The notes beneath the pieces are model-generated. The model did not search any database. It saw only the letters and a program-made list of their open reading frames with translations, and was not told the origin of the DNA. 64,000 nt of DNA from NCBI RefSeq assembly GCF_036173125.1, contig NZ_CP108054.1, forward strand, positions 9,245,501-9,309,500. Reading direction: 5' to 3'. The position numbers were made by a program, and so were the translations under genes. Position 1 is the first letter of the stretch; every line of letters starts with the position of its first letter. Positions 1 through 7,748 of this stretch are shown here, in pieces. The DNA comes from Streptomyces sp. NBC_00286 (GTDB taxonomy: Bacteria > Actinomycetota > Actinomycetes > Streptomycetales > Streptomycetaceae).

Positions 1-340
1 TCCGCACCTCAGCCCCGTCAGGGGCGCGGGGAATTGCGCGCCAGGCCGCGACGAATCGGCAGGTTGAATCCGCACCTCAGTCCCGTCAGGGGCGCGGGGA
101 ATTGCGCGCCAGGCCGCGACGAATCGGCAGGTTGAATCCGCACCTCAGTCCCGTCAGGGGCGCGGGGAATTGCGCGCCAGGCCACGACGAATCGGCAGGT
201 TGAATCCGCACCTCAGCCCCGTCAGGGGCGTGGGGAACTGCGCGCCAAGCCACGACGAACCGGCAGGTTGAATCCGTACCCCAGCCCTCTCAGGGGCGCG
301 GGGAACTGCGCGACCAGCCCCAACCGGCCCGCAGGTTAGA
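1..340. repeat. Five tandem 68-bp repeats with hairpin cores
   Basis: Five head-to-tail copies start at 1, 69, 137, 205 and 273 with an exact 68-bp period; the array may continue to the left of the window. Each unit holds a CCCC-GTCA-GGGG hairpin or a variant of it, followed by GCGCGGGGAA and a GGCAGGTTGAA segment. The first three copies are almost identical; the fourth and fifth diverge progressively toward the phosphatase gene. The array lies just after the stop of that minus-strand gene, so the hairpins could act as serial terminators. No gene is seen in these 340 bases. Related sequence recurs near 9660 and 49890. Confidence 0.9.
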
Positions 341-348
341 CACCCGTC

Positions 349-2490
349 TCAAGCGGAGCCAGTGGCCCGAAGCAACAGCAGCGCCACGTCATCCACCCGC
401 TCCAACTCAGTCCCACTGTGACGAACAACCGCATCGGCCAACTCCTCCAGCGGCTGATCCCCGATCTCAGTGAGCCGCCCCGCAAGCCGAGCCAACGCCT
501 CCTCGATATCGGCACCGGGCGACTCGATCAACCCGTCCGTGTAGAGCGCGAGCACGGACCCGGGCGCGAGCGACACCTGTGTCGTCGGATACGTAGCCAC
601 CGCATCGATCCCGAGCAGCGGCCCCCCGGCCAGATCAAGCACCCGCACCTGCCCGTCGGGCCGCCGAAGCAGCGGCGGCGGATGCCCGGCCCGAGCCATC
701 ACGGCCTTCCCTCGCGCCGGATCGAGACGCAGATACACACAGCTGGCGAAAAGGTCGCTGCCCAGATCCATCAGCAGCCGATTGGTGCTGCTCATGACCT
801 CCTCGGGCGGCTGGCCGACGGTCGTGTACGCGCGTACGGCGGTCCGGATCTGCCCCATCAGCCCGGCCGCCGTGACGTTGTGCCCCTGCACATCCCCGAT
901 CACCGCCACAGCCCCGCCCGGCGTCGGCACCAGGTCGTAGAAGTCGCCGCCGATCTCCATGCCACGGGTGGCGGGCAGATACCGGGCGGCCGCCTCGATA
1001 CCGGGCAGCGACGGCAGCGAGTGCGGCAGCAGCGCCGCCTGCAGTCCGTGCGCGAGCTGGTGCTTGACGTCGTACAGCCGCGCCCGCTCCAGCGCCTGCG
1101 CGATCAGCCCGCTCATGCTGGTCAGCACGGCACGCTCGTCGGCGGGGAAATGATGCGGCTCGGCGTAGGCGAGGACACAGGTGCCCACCGGCCGGCCCGA
1201 CGCGATCAGCGGCAGATACGCCCAGGCCGCCATGCCGTCCCGTGCCGGGTGCTGCTCCGGATAGAGCCGCTCCAGTTGCCGGCGGGACTCGAAGAAGGCG
1301 GGCACCCCGCTGGACAGCGCGTGTACCCCGGGCGACTGCGCGGTGAGCGACATCCCGTCGAACCGCTCCACGGCATGGGGGTCCGGATAACCGCGGTGCC
1401 CCAGCACATGCAGCCGTCCGCCCTGCGAGCCCAGGAGCATCAGCGCCTGGCTGCCGACGGCGGGCGCAATCTCGTCCGCGACCAGCTGCACCACGTCCTG
1501 GACACCCACCGCCTTGGTGAGCGCGCCGGCAAGGTTCAGGATGTGCGCCATGGTGACCAGACGTGAGCCACCGTTCTCGGGCCGCTGCCCGGTGCGGCCG
1601 GTCCCCTCGGCCGACCGCGCCCGGGAGATCCTCAGGCTCAGCCCGTTCGTACTGGGATACAGCCGGAACGACAGCCAGTCGGCCGGCGGTCGCAGCGCCA
1701 CGAACGACGTCACCTGCTGGCCCAGCAGCGCGGCACGGTAGCGGTCCTCGAAGACCGGGTCGTTCAGCCACGGCACGCACGCCCACAGATGCGAGCCCAG
1801 CAGCGCGCTGACCGGCGTCCCGAGCAACTCGCCGGCCGCCGCGTTGGCGAAGCTGATCCGCCCGTGCAGATCCAGCGCGCACAGCCCGTACGGCAGCCGC
1901 GCCACCATCCGCACGGCCTCCACCGCGCCCAGCGTGCCCGCCACGGTCGCCGCCGACGCCGGGGCCAGCAGATCCGGCTCGGGACGCACCGGGTGGCCCT
2001 CCTCGGCGGCCCGCTCAAGGCGGAGCGCGAGCCGGCCGCAGGCCGCGGTGAGATGGTCCCGCTCCCGGTCGGACAGCTCTGCCGGGCGCGTACCCGGCCA
2101 GGTCACGAAGATCGCCCCATACACGGCACGCTCGGTCGCCACCGGCACCGCCGCCAGCGCGAACGGATACGGCAGGACCACGGCGATCCGCGGATAGTCG
2201 CGGGCCATGTCCTCCTCGCCGCCGACCCACACGAGCCGCCGGTCGCGTACCGCCTTCGCCACCGGGACCGGCGCGCTCAGCCCCACCCGCTCCCAGGGCG
2301 CCGCGAAGGCCCGCGGCAGGCCCGCCATCACGGCCATCTCCAGCACCTGCTCGCCCGGAGCCAGCAGATAGACCGCGCCGGAGTGGGCGCCGACATCGTC
2401 CATGATCGCGGCCAGCGTCAGCGACAGCAGCGGCCGGCCGACCGGTGCCGCCGTGCGCTCCGACTGCCGCCCGGACGTCTGGTCGGACAC
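349..2490 (-). CDS. SpoIIE/PP2C-type phosphatase with GAF and PAS sensor domains
   Basis: A PP2C-family serine/threonine phosphatase of the SpoIIE/RsbU class. Family knowledge suggests it dephosphorylates an anti-anti-sigma factor in the cytoplasm. Order of domains: GAF-like (about residues 15-155), PAS-like (205-295), second GAF (320-480), SpoIIE catalytic domain (500-700). The metal-site motifs GGDFYD (from residue 514), GDVQGH and YTDGLIES are intact. It ends right after the phosphatase and has no C-terminal HATPase domain, unlike the divergent neighbour at 2629, with which it shares strong similarity around GDVQGHN. I chose the GTG at 2490 because AGGAGG lies 8 nt before it; an in-frame ATG at 2607 would add 39 poorly family-like residues. 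The signal sensed is unknown. Confidence 0.9.
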   Translation of the reverse strand: MSDQTSGRQSERTAAPVGRPLLSLTLAAIMDDVGAHSGAVYLLAPGEQVLEMAVMAGLPRAFAAPWERVGLSAPVPVAKAVRDRRLVWVGGEEDMARDYPRIAVVLPYPFALAAVPVATERAVYGAIFVTWPGTRPAELSDRERDHLTAACGRLALRLERAAEEGHPVRPEPDLLAPASAATVAGTLGAVEAVRMVARLPYGLCALDLHGRISFANAAAGELLGTPVSALLGSHLWACVPWLNDPVFEDRYRAALLGQQVTSFVALRPPADWLSFRLYPSTNGLSLRISRARSAEGTGRTGQRPENGGSRLVTMAHILNLAGALTKAVGVQDVVQLVADEIAPAVGSQALMLLGSQGGRLHVLGHRGYPDPHAVERFDGMSLTAQSPGVHALSSGVPAFFESRRQLERLYPEQHPARDGMAAWAYLPLIASGRPVGTCVLAYAEPHHFPADERAVLTSMSGLIAQALERARLYDVKHQLAHGLQAALLPHSLPSLPGIEAAARYLPATRGMEIGGDFYDLVPTPGGAVAVIGDVQGHNVTAAGLMGQIRTAVRAYTTVGQPPEEVMSSTNRLLMDLGSDLFASCVYLRLDPARGKAVMARAGHPPPLLRRPDGQVRVLDLAGGPLLGIDAVATYPTTQVSLAPGSVLALYTDGLIESPGADIEEALARLAGRLTEIGDQPLEELADAVVRHSGTELERVDDVALLLLRATGSA

Positions 2491-2628
2491 GCCGACCACC
2501 TCCTCCCACGGCAGAACCCGGAGCAGGCGTGAAGCAGCCCCAGGCGTCAAGGCTCTCTCTTGTACGGGGTTCGCGCACAGGGAGCACCCACAGTGACCGC
2601 CGATCACGTACCGCCGTAGGGGCTGCGC

Positions 2629-5154
2629 ATGCGTCCCGGACGCGCTGTAATTGCGGACGTGGTCAGTGACGGCGCTGCGGGACGCAGAACACGAACGCTG
2701 CGTGCCGAACTTGCCCTCAAGACCCTCAACGCCGACCGCGGCTCCCCGGAGCGGCTACGCGGTGTCATCGAGCTGGTCCTGGTCTTCAGCGGCGCGGTCG
2801 TCGCCGCCGTCTACGCGCCCGGGGACGGCGACGCCCCCAGGAACGGCGACGCGGCCGGGGAGGGCGACCGGCTCACCCTGCTCGAGTCGGCGGGCGTACC
2901 GCTCTCCCTGTACGGGCTGCGCGACAGCTACCCGCTGACCGGCAACTCGCCCGCGGCGGAGTCGTACCGCCTGGGACAGCCGCTCTGGCTCGGCCCGGAG
3001 GAAGTCGCCGCAGGACCCGACACCCCGCGGACGTCCGCGGGGGACTACTCGCTGGCCGCCCTGCCCCTGCCCACGGGCCCGCACGGCGGCGGCTGTCTGC
3101 TCGCCGTGACCGACAGCTCCGACGGCTTCGACACCGAGGACCGCCACTGTCTCGGGCTGCTCGCCGAGGCCATGGTCTGCCCGGAGCAGTCCCGGCCCGC
3201 GCCCGAGGACGCACTGGCGGCAGAGGACCTGCTGCCCCGCAGCTCATTCAGCCTGGCCATGGACACCGGGCGGGTCGAGGTCGACGACGAGACGCTGGAG
3301 CTGTTCGGCATCGGGCGCGAGGAGTTCGACGGCAAGGTCGAGACGCTGCTGGGCATGACCGTGCCGGAGGACCTGCCCTCGCTGATGTCCGTGGTCGAGG
3401 CGGACCATATGTCCATCGGCGACCGCGAGTTGGAGTTCCGCATCCGCCGGCCCACCGGGGAGCAGAAGTGGCTCAGGCTGCGCGGACGGCTGCTGCCCGG
3501 GGGCGACGGGCAGCCGGACCGGCTCGTGGGCACCGTCGCGGACGCCTCGAAACTGCGGCCCGGCGTCAACGAGGTGGCCCGCGTCCAGCGCCTCGCCGCC
3601 GCCCTAGCCTCCGCCGGCACCGTCCGCGACGTCAGCCAGGCCGTCGTCACCGCCCTGCGCGAGCCGCTGCAGGCCGACCGGATCGCACTGGCCGAACTCG
3701 AGGGCGACCGGCTCGTCGTCACCGTCCTCGACCCGCCCGAACCAGAAGCCTGGCCCGAGGTGTGGCGCACCGAATGGCGCTCGGAATGGCCCGACGCGCC
3801 CATACGCACCATGCCGACCCTGGCCGCCGCCCTGCGCGAGGGCCGCGCCGCGATCTGGCCCGCCGGGACACCACTCGAACCCGCGCTCGCCGACGTCGGC
3901 CCCGGCGGCCTCGCCGTCCTGCCGCTGCCGGCCGGCGGACGCATGGCCGGCGCCTGCCTGATCGGCTGGGACGCCCCGCACGACTTCGGCCCCGACGAAC
4001 GCGCCCTGCTCACCGCCTCCGCCGGGCTCGCCGGCCAGGCCCTGATGCGCGCCCACGCCTTCGACGCCGAACACGAACTCGTCGGCACGCTGCAGCGCAC
4101 GCTGCTTCCGCGCCGGCTGCCCACCCTGCCCGGCGGGGTCGCCGTCGCCCGTTATCTGCCCACCACCGCGGGCCTGGAGGTCGGCGGCGACTGGTACGAC
4201 GTGATCCCGCTGCCCGACAACCATGTCGCCCTCGTCATCGGCGACGTCCAGGGCCACAACGCCGGAGCCGCCACCCTCATGGGCCAGATGCGCACCGCCC
4301 TGCGCGCGTACGCCGTCGAAGGGCACCCCCCGGACGTGGTGGTCTCGCACGCCAACCGGCTCCTCATGGACATGGAGACCGACCTCTTCGCCACCTGCGC
4401 CTACGTCGACGTCGACATGGAGGAGGGCATCGCCTGGTGCGTACGGGCCGGACATCTGCCTCCGGTCCTGCGCCACCCCGACGGCAGCACCGAGATCGTG
4501 GTTACGGAGGGCGGACCCCCGCTCGGCGTCGTCACCCAGGCCGAGTTCCCGATGACCGAGATACCGCTGCGGCCGGGCGCGCTGCTGGCCCTGACCACGG
4601 ACGGTCTCGTCGAGTCCGCCGAACTCGACCTCGAGGACGGCCTGCGCCGCATGGCCGACCAGATGGCGGCCTCCGACCCCGCCCACCTCGGCCTCGTGGC
4701 CGACGCCCTGCTCACGTACGCCAACCGCTCCGACGACGTAGCCCTGTTGCTCATGCGCTACGACGGCATGGCGCTGCGCCCCGAGCGCGAGTCGTGGACG
4801 GTATGGCGCGTTCCCCAGGCCGTAGGCCACGCCCGCCGCTTCACCAAGCGCACGCTGCGCGCCTGGGGCGTCACCCAGCAGACCGACGCCATCCTCCTGG
4901 TCGTCTCCGAACTCGTCACCAACGCCCTCGTCCACACCGACGGCCAGGTCCGGCTGGACCTCACCCTCATCAACAACCGCTTCCGCGTAGCGGTCGCCGA
5001 CATCTCCCCCCGCACCCCCATCAAACCCAGCAGCATCGGCTGGGAAGCCACCGGCGGCCGGGGCATCCTCCTGGTCGAGGCCCTGTCGGCGGCGTGGGGC
5101 ACGGTGCCGGTGAGCGGGGGCAAACAGGTCTGGTGCGAGATCGCCCTGAGCTGA
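2629..5154 (+). CDS. SpoIIE phosphatase fused to HATPase kinase domain, GAF/PAS sensors
   Basis: A cytoplasmic multi-domain switch protein of 841 residues. It shows a GAF-like domain (about 35-185), PAS (200-300), second GAF (305-460), SpoIIE phosphatase (485-705) and a C-terminal HATPase_c domain of the RsbW/SpoIIAB anti-sigma kinase type (715-840). Phosphatase motifs GGDWYD (519), GDVQGH (538), TTDGLVES and DDVALLL are intact. The HATPase N-box reads SELVTNAL (760) and the G-box GGRGI (809). Having both activities in one chain suggests it can phosphorylate and dephosphorylate an STAS-domain partner, but no STAS gene is nearby. It is divergent from the 349-2490 paralogue across a short intergenic region, so the two may share control. 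The start could also be a GTG a few codons downstream. Confidence 0.9.
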   Translation: MRPGRAVIADVVSDGAAGRRTRTLRAELALKTLNADRGSPERLRGVIELVLVFSGAVVAAVYAPGDGDAPRNGDAAGEGDRLTLLESAGVPLSLYGLRDSYPLTGNSPAAESYRLGQPLWLGPEEVAAGPDTPRTSAGDYSLAALPLPTGPHGGGCLLAVTDSSDGFDTEDRHCLGLLAEAMVCPEQSRPAPEDALAAEDLLPRSSFSLAMDTGRVEVDDETLELFGIGREEFDGKVETLLGMTVPEDLPSLMSVVEADHMSIGDRELEFRIRRPTGEQKWLRLRGRLLPGGDGQPDRLVGTVADASKLRPGVNEVARVQRLAAALASAGTVRDVSQAVVTALREPLQADRIALAELEGDRLVVTVLDPPEPEAWPEVWRTEWRSEWPDAPIRTMPTLAAALREGRAAIWPAGTPLEPALADVGPGGLAVLPLPAGGRMAGACLIGWDAPHDFGPDERALLTASAGLAGQALMRAHAFDAEHELVGTLQRTLLPRRLPTLPGGVAVARYLPTTAGLEVGGDWYDVIPLPDNHVALVIGDVQGHNAGAATLMGQMRTALRAYAVEGHPPDVVVSHANRLLMDMETDLFATCAYVDVDMEEGIAWCVRAGHLPPVLRHPDGSTEIVVTEGGPPLGVVTQAEFPMTEIPLRPGALLALTTDGLVESAELDLEDGLRRMADQMAASDPAHLGLVADALLTYANRSDDVALLLMRYDGMALRPERESWTVWRVPQAVGHARRFTKRTLRAWGVTQQTDAILLVVSELVTNALVHTDGQVRLDLTLINNRFRVAVADISPRTPIKPSSIGWEATGGRGILLVEALSAAWGTVPVSGGKQVWCEIALS

Positions 5155-5191
5155 GCGGTACGCCACCTCGATCCGCCCTAGGCTTTCAGGC

Positions 5192-5734
5192 GTGCTCCGC
5201 CTCCTGCTGACGTCCGACACCCACCTCCCCAAGCGCGCCAAGGAACTCCCGGCACCGCTCCTCGCCGAACTCCCGCGCGCCGACGTCGTGATCCACGCCG
5301 GCGACTGGGTGGACGCAGCCACCCTCGACCTCCTGGAGAGCCGGTCGCGGCGGCTGATCGGCGTCTACGGCAACAACGACGGCCCCGAGCTCAGAGCGCG
5401 CCTGCCCGAAGTGGCCCGCGCCGAACTGGACGGCCTGCACCTCGGCGTCGTCCACGAAACCGGCGCCGCTGCGGGCCGCGAACGCCGCTGCGCCGCCCGC
5501 TACCCCGACCTCGACGTCCTTGTCTTCGGCCACAGCCACATCCCCTGGGACACCACGGCACCGAGCGGCCTGCGCCTGCTCAACCCCGGCTCACCCACGG
5601 ACCGCCGACGCCAGCCGCACTGCACGTACATGACCGCGCTCGTCGACGGCGGCCGGCTGACCGACGTGACGCTGCACCGGCTGCCGCCCCGTCATCACGA
5701 AGCGCTCAGCGCCGACTCCCGCGACGGCCCCTGA
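5192..5734 (+). CDS. YfcE/MJ0936-type metallophosphoesterase
   Basis: A small cytoplasmic calcineurin-like phosphoesterase of 180 residues, the usual length of the YfcE family, which hydrolyses phosphodiesters with two bound metal ions. The metal-site motifs run in the expected order: SDTH (8-11), HAGDW, GNND, VVHETG and GHSH, followed by NPGSPTDRRR. The GTG start at 5192 directly precedes the conserved beta-strand LRLLLTSDTH. It follows the phosphatase gene by 37 bases and could be read with it. Its 3' end overlaps the end of a decayed reverse-strand coxG remnant. The natural substrate cannot be told from sequence. Confidence 0.88.
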   Translation: MLRLLLTSDTHLPKRAKELPAPLLAELPRADVVIHAGDWVDAATLDLLESRSRRLIGVYGNNDGPELRARLPEVARAELDGLHLGVVHETGAAAGRERRCAARYPDLDVLVFGHSHIPWDTTAPSGLRLLNPGSPTDRRRQPHCTYMTALVDGGRLTDVTLHRLPPRHHEALSADSRDGP

Positions 5735-6029
5735 GCCGCCCCAGCACGCCGAGTACCACCGTGACGGCCGCCGCCGCGGTCACGGCGCGTTTGGCGAGCG
5801 AGGCCCCGCCGTCCGTACGAGATCGATCGGCTCGGCGGGCGTGGGCTCACCTCGGGCGCGGTGGCTGGGTCCAGTTGCTCGGACAGGCACGTCGCGAACT
5901 GGCCGACCAGCCTGTCGCCCACTTCGGCCGGACGCCGCGACCGAACTGGGCCGGGCGTCCGGTCACCTTCAGGTCGGTCCGGACGGAGACGGCCGTGCCG
6001 CCGTCCCGTTCGGTGATCTGGTCGGTCAT
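5706..6029 (-). pseudogene. Remnant of CoxG-like (SRPBCC) CO-dehydrogenase accessory gene
   Basis: On the minus strand an ATG at 6029 opens a frame reading MTDQITERDGG, then VTGRPAQFGRGV, which is typical of the CoxG/SRPBCC family. The frame is then lost, and family-like sequence resumes in a second frame (EVGDRLVGQFATCLSEQL). A third frame gives a hydrophobic C terminus (AVTAAAAVTVVLGVLGRL) and a basic tail ending at 5706. CoxG proteins normally have about 200 residues and end in a transmembrane anchor, so this is an internally shortened gene with at least two frameshifts. It overlaps the preceding coxS remnant in a TGA/ATG arrangement, as in intact cox operons. The family call is from recalled motifs. 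Confidence 0.7.
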
Positions 6030-6159
6030 GCCGACACCTCCTGCCCGTCTTCTTGCCCGGAGGCGTCGAGCACCGCGCGCACGACTGATAGCCGGTGCAC
6101 CGGCAGAGATTGCCCTCCAGGGCATGCCACATCGCGTCGGGGCCGGCGCGCGGGTTCTC
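6026..6159 (-). pseudogene. 3' fragment of CoxS-like [2Fe-2S] subunit gene
   Basis: The minus strand encodes ENPRAGPDAMWHALEGNL followed by CRCTGYQ, the signature of the second [2Fe-2S] cluster domain of the small subunit of molybdenum hydroxylases (CoxS/XdhC-type). One base appears missing just after GYQ; the next frame gives VRAVLDASGQEDGQEVSA and a stop overlapping the coxG-like ATG. Upstream of the ENP motif an in-frame stop appears and similarity ends, close to the TnpB element. Most of the gene (the first cluster domain) is therefore gone. I infer that arrival of the element or a later deletion removed it, together with the catalytic subunits. Confidence 0.72.
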
Positions 6160-7525
6160 TCACGGCTGCCCGGCGGAGCCGTAGCATGCGAACAACTGTC
6201 CCATAGGTCGCTGATGGTGGTGACCTGTGAGTGAACGGCGGTCGTGTGTGTGGTTGTCGTACTACGGTCCGGGGTTGTGAAGCTGGTGGTGCGAGTGAAG
6301 CTGCTGCCGACGCCGGAACAGGCGTCGGCACTTGAGGCGACTCTGCATGCCTGTAACGAGGCGGCCAACTGGCTGTCCGCCCTGGCGTACGAGCACCAGG
6401 TGACCTCCCGGGCCCGGCTGCAGGCGATGGCCTACGGCGAGCTGAAGGCGCGGGGTCTGTCCGCGCAGCCCGCCCTGCACGTGCTGCGCAAGGTCGCCGA
6501 CGCCTACACCACGCTGAAGGCGAACCTGAAGGCCGGGAACCTCGGCAAGCCCGGCTCGAAGCGGCACACCAAGGCCACCGGCAAACCGATCACCTTCCGC
6601 AAGGACGCGGCCCAGCCCTACGACGACCGCTGCCTGTCCTGGCAGATACCCGAGCGCACGGTGTCGATCTGGACCACGACCGGCCGCATGAAGAACCTCG
6701 CCTTCACCGGCCAGGGCGGCCAGCTCGCCGTCCTGGCCGCGCACCGCAAGGGTGAGTCGGACCTGCTGCGCCGAGACGGCCAGTGGTATCTGATCGCGAC
6801 CTGCGACATTCCCGAGGCCATGGCGAACGCCCACCCGGCGGGGTTCCTCGGCGTGGACCTGGGGATCGTGAACATCGCCTCCACCTCCACCGGCACACGC
6901 CACTGCGGACGACGCATGAACCAGCGCCGGGAGGCGGACCGCAAGCTGCGCTCCAAGCTGCAGAAGAAGAACACCAAGTCCGCCAAGCGGCGGGCGAGGA
7001 AGCACGCGGGCAAGGAAGCCCGCCGGGCCCGGGACATCAACCACAAGATCAGCAAGAGCATCGTGGCGGAGGCTGAACGCACCGCGCGCGGGATCGCCCT
7101 GGAAGACCTCACGGGCATCCGCGAGCGGGCACGGCTACGCAAGCCCCAACGCGTCACGCTGCACTCCTGGTCCTTCCGCCAGCTCGGCACCTTCATCACC
7201 TACAAGGCCCAGCGCGCCGGCGTCCCGCTGGTGTACGTCGACCCGGCGAACACCAGCCGGGAATGCTCCCGGTGCCACCACATCGACAAACGCAACCGGC
7301 CCTCCCAGGCCGTCTTCACCTGCAGGTCCTGCGGCTTCGTTGAGCACGCCGACCTGAACGCGTCCCACAACATCGCCGATCGCGGCTGGATGGCGTGGGT
7401 CCGCGGGGCCGAGTCACAGGCCCCTGCCCTCACCCTCGCCGCGTGAGAGCTGGACGCAGCCGGGCCTCATCACCGCCAGTGATGACCCGAGCAGCAAGCC
7501 CGGGACATCAGCCCTGGGCAGTGGA
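6160..7525 (+). mobile_element. IS605/IS1341-type element carrying only tnpB (ends approximate)
   Basis: An element built around one tnpB gene and no tnpA transposase. The left limit is set only by where coxS similarity stops. The right limit is set by the last of two small hairpins after tnpB (CATCAC-N5-GTGATG at 7468-7484 and a GCCC...GGGC fold at 7498-7519), which resemble the structured right ends of such elements. IS605-family elements make no target-site duplication, so none was expected. The rest of coxS is not found on the far side, so the insertion site has been rearranged. Both boundaries are uncertain by tens of bases. Confidence 0.5.
6277..7446 (+). CDS. tnpB: TnpB RNA-guided nuclease-like protein
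   Basis: A full-length TnpB of 389 residues, the family of transposon-encoded, omega-RNA-guided DNA nucleases from which Cas12 arose. From N to C: an N-terminal HTH/OrfB segment starting VRVKLLPTPEQ, a lysine/arginine-rich middle, a RuvC-like domain with all three acidic residues (D194 in GVDLGIVN, E276 in ALEDLTGI, D359 in HADLNASHNIA), and between the last two a four-cysteine zinc finger (CSRC ... CRSC). I chose the GTG at 6277 because the LVVRVKLLPTPEQ start is the usual family N terminus; an earlier in-frame start exists at 6244. Nothing looks truncated or frameshifted, in contrast to the cox remnants beside it. No partner tnpA is seen. Confidence 0.92.
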   Translation: MKLVVRVKLLPTPEQASALEATLHACNEAANWLSALAYEHQVTSRARLQAMAYGELKARGLSAQPALHVLRKVADAYTTLKANLKAGNLGKPGSKRHTKATGKPITFRKDAAQPYDDRCLSWQIPERTVSIWTTTGRMKNLAFTGQGGQLAVLAAHRKGESDLLRRDGQWYLIATCDIPEAMANAHPAGFLGVDLGIVNIASTSTGTRHCGRRMNQRREADRKLRSKLQKKNTKSAKRRARKHAGKEARRARDINHKISKSIVAEAERTARGIALEDLTGIRERARLRKPQRVTLHSWSFRQLGTFITYKAQRAGVPLVYVDPANTSRECSRCHHIDKRNRPSQAVFTCRSCGFVEHADLNASHNIADRGWMAWVRGAESQAPALTLAA

Positions 7526-7673
7526 CGGGACATGACGCTACGCACCGGTCGCCCGGGGCCCGTTCCCCGAGTACCGCGCACCGATCACAACCCGCTGGAC
7601 CGCAAGGAGTGCCTACTCAACGTGACCCGACGTGTCGGCGCGTGACGGCGAACTGCCCTTGAGGGGAAGGTCA
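7447..7673. other. Gene-free region after tnpB; possible omega-RNA 3' part
   Basis: No coding region was recognised. The first ~75 bases hold two hairpins (7468-7484 and 7498-7519). In characterised TnpB elements the guide RNA scaffold overlaps the 3' end of tnpB and the right end, and the guide comes from the flank, so the guide here would begin somewhere around 7520-7540. That is inference. The remainder up to the tandem operators at 7674 shows no clear signal. Confidence 0.35.
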
Positions 7674-7712
7674 CTTACTCGCGAGTAAATTGGGTACTTA
7701 CTCTGGAGTCAG
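7674..7712. promoter_or_regulatory. Two tandem TetR-type operators before the GH5 gene
   Basis: Site 1 (7674-7689) reads CTTACTCGCGAGTAAA, an almost perfect CTTACT-N4-AGTAAG inverted repeat. Site 2 (7697-7712) reads CTTACTCTGGAGTCAG, a degenerate second copy. Their starts are 23 bp apart, about two helical turns. The same repeat lies between the beta-propeller gene and the TetR gene at 11133. Binding by that TetR is inferred. Confidence 0.65.
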
Positions 7713-7748
7713 ATGTGTTGACGTGGCCAGTAGAGCGCTGCGAACGTA

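Noticed and set aside
1..340. CRISPR array
   Set aside because: The 68-bp units are contiguous and repeat in full; there are no unique spacers and no cas genes.
418..1566. Plus-strand open frame opposite the first phosphatase
   Set aside because: Arginine-rich shadow of the SpoIIE domain, no family pattern and no ribosome site.
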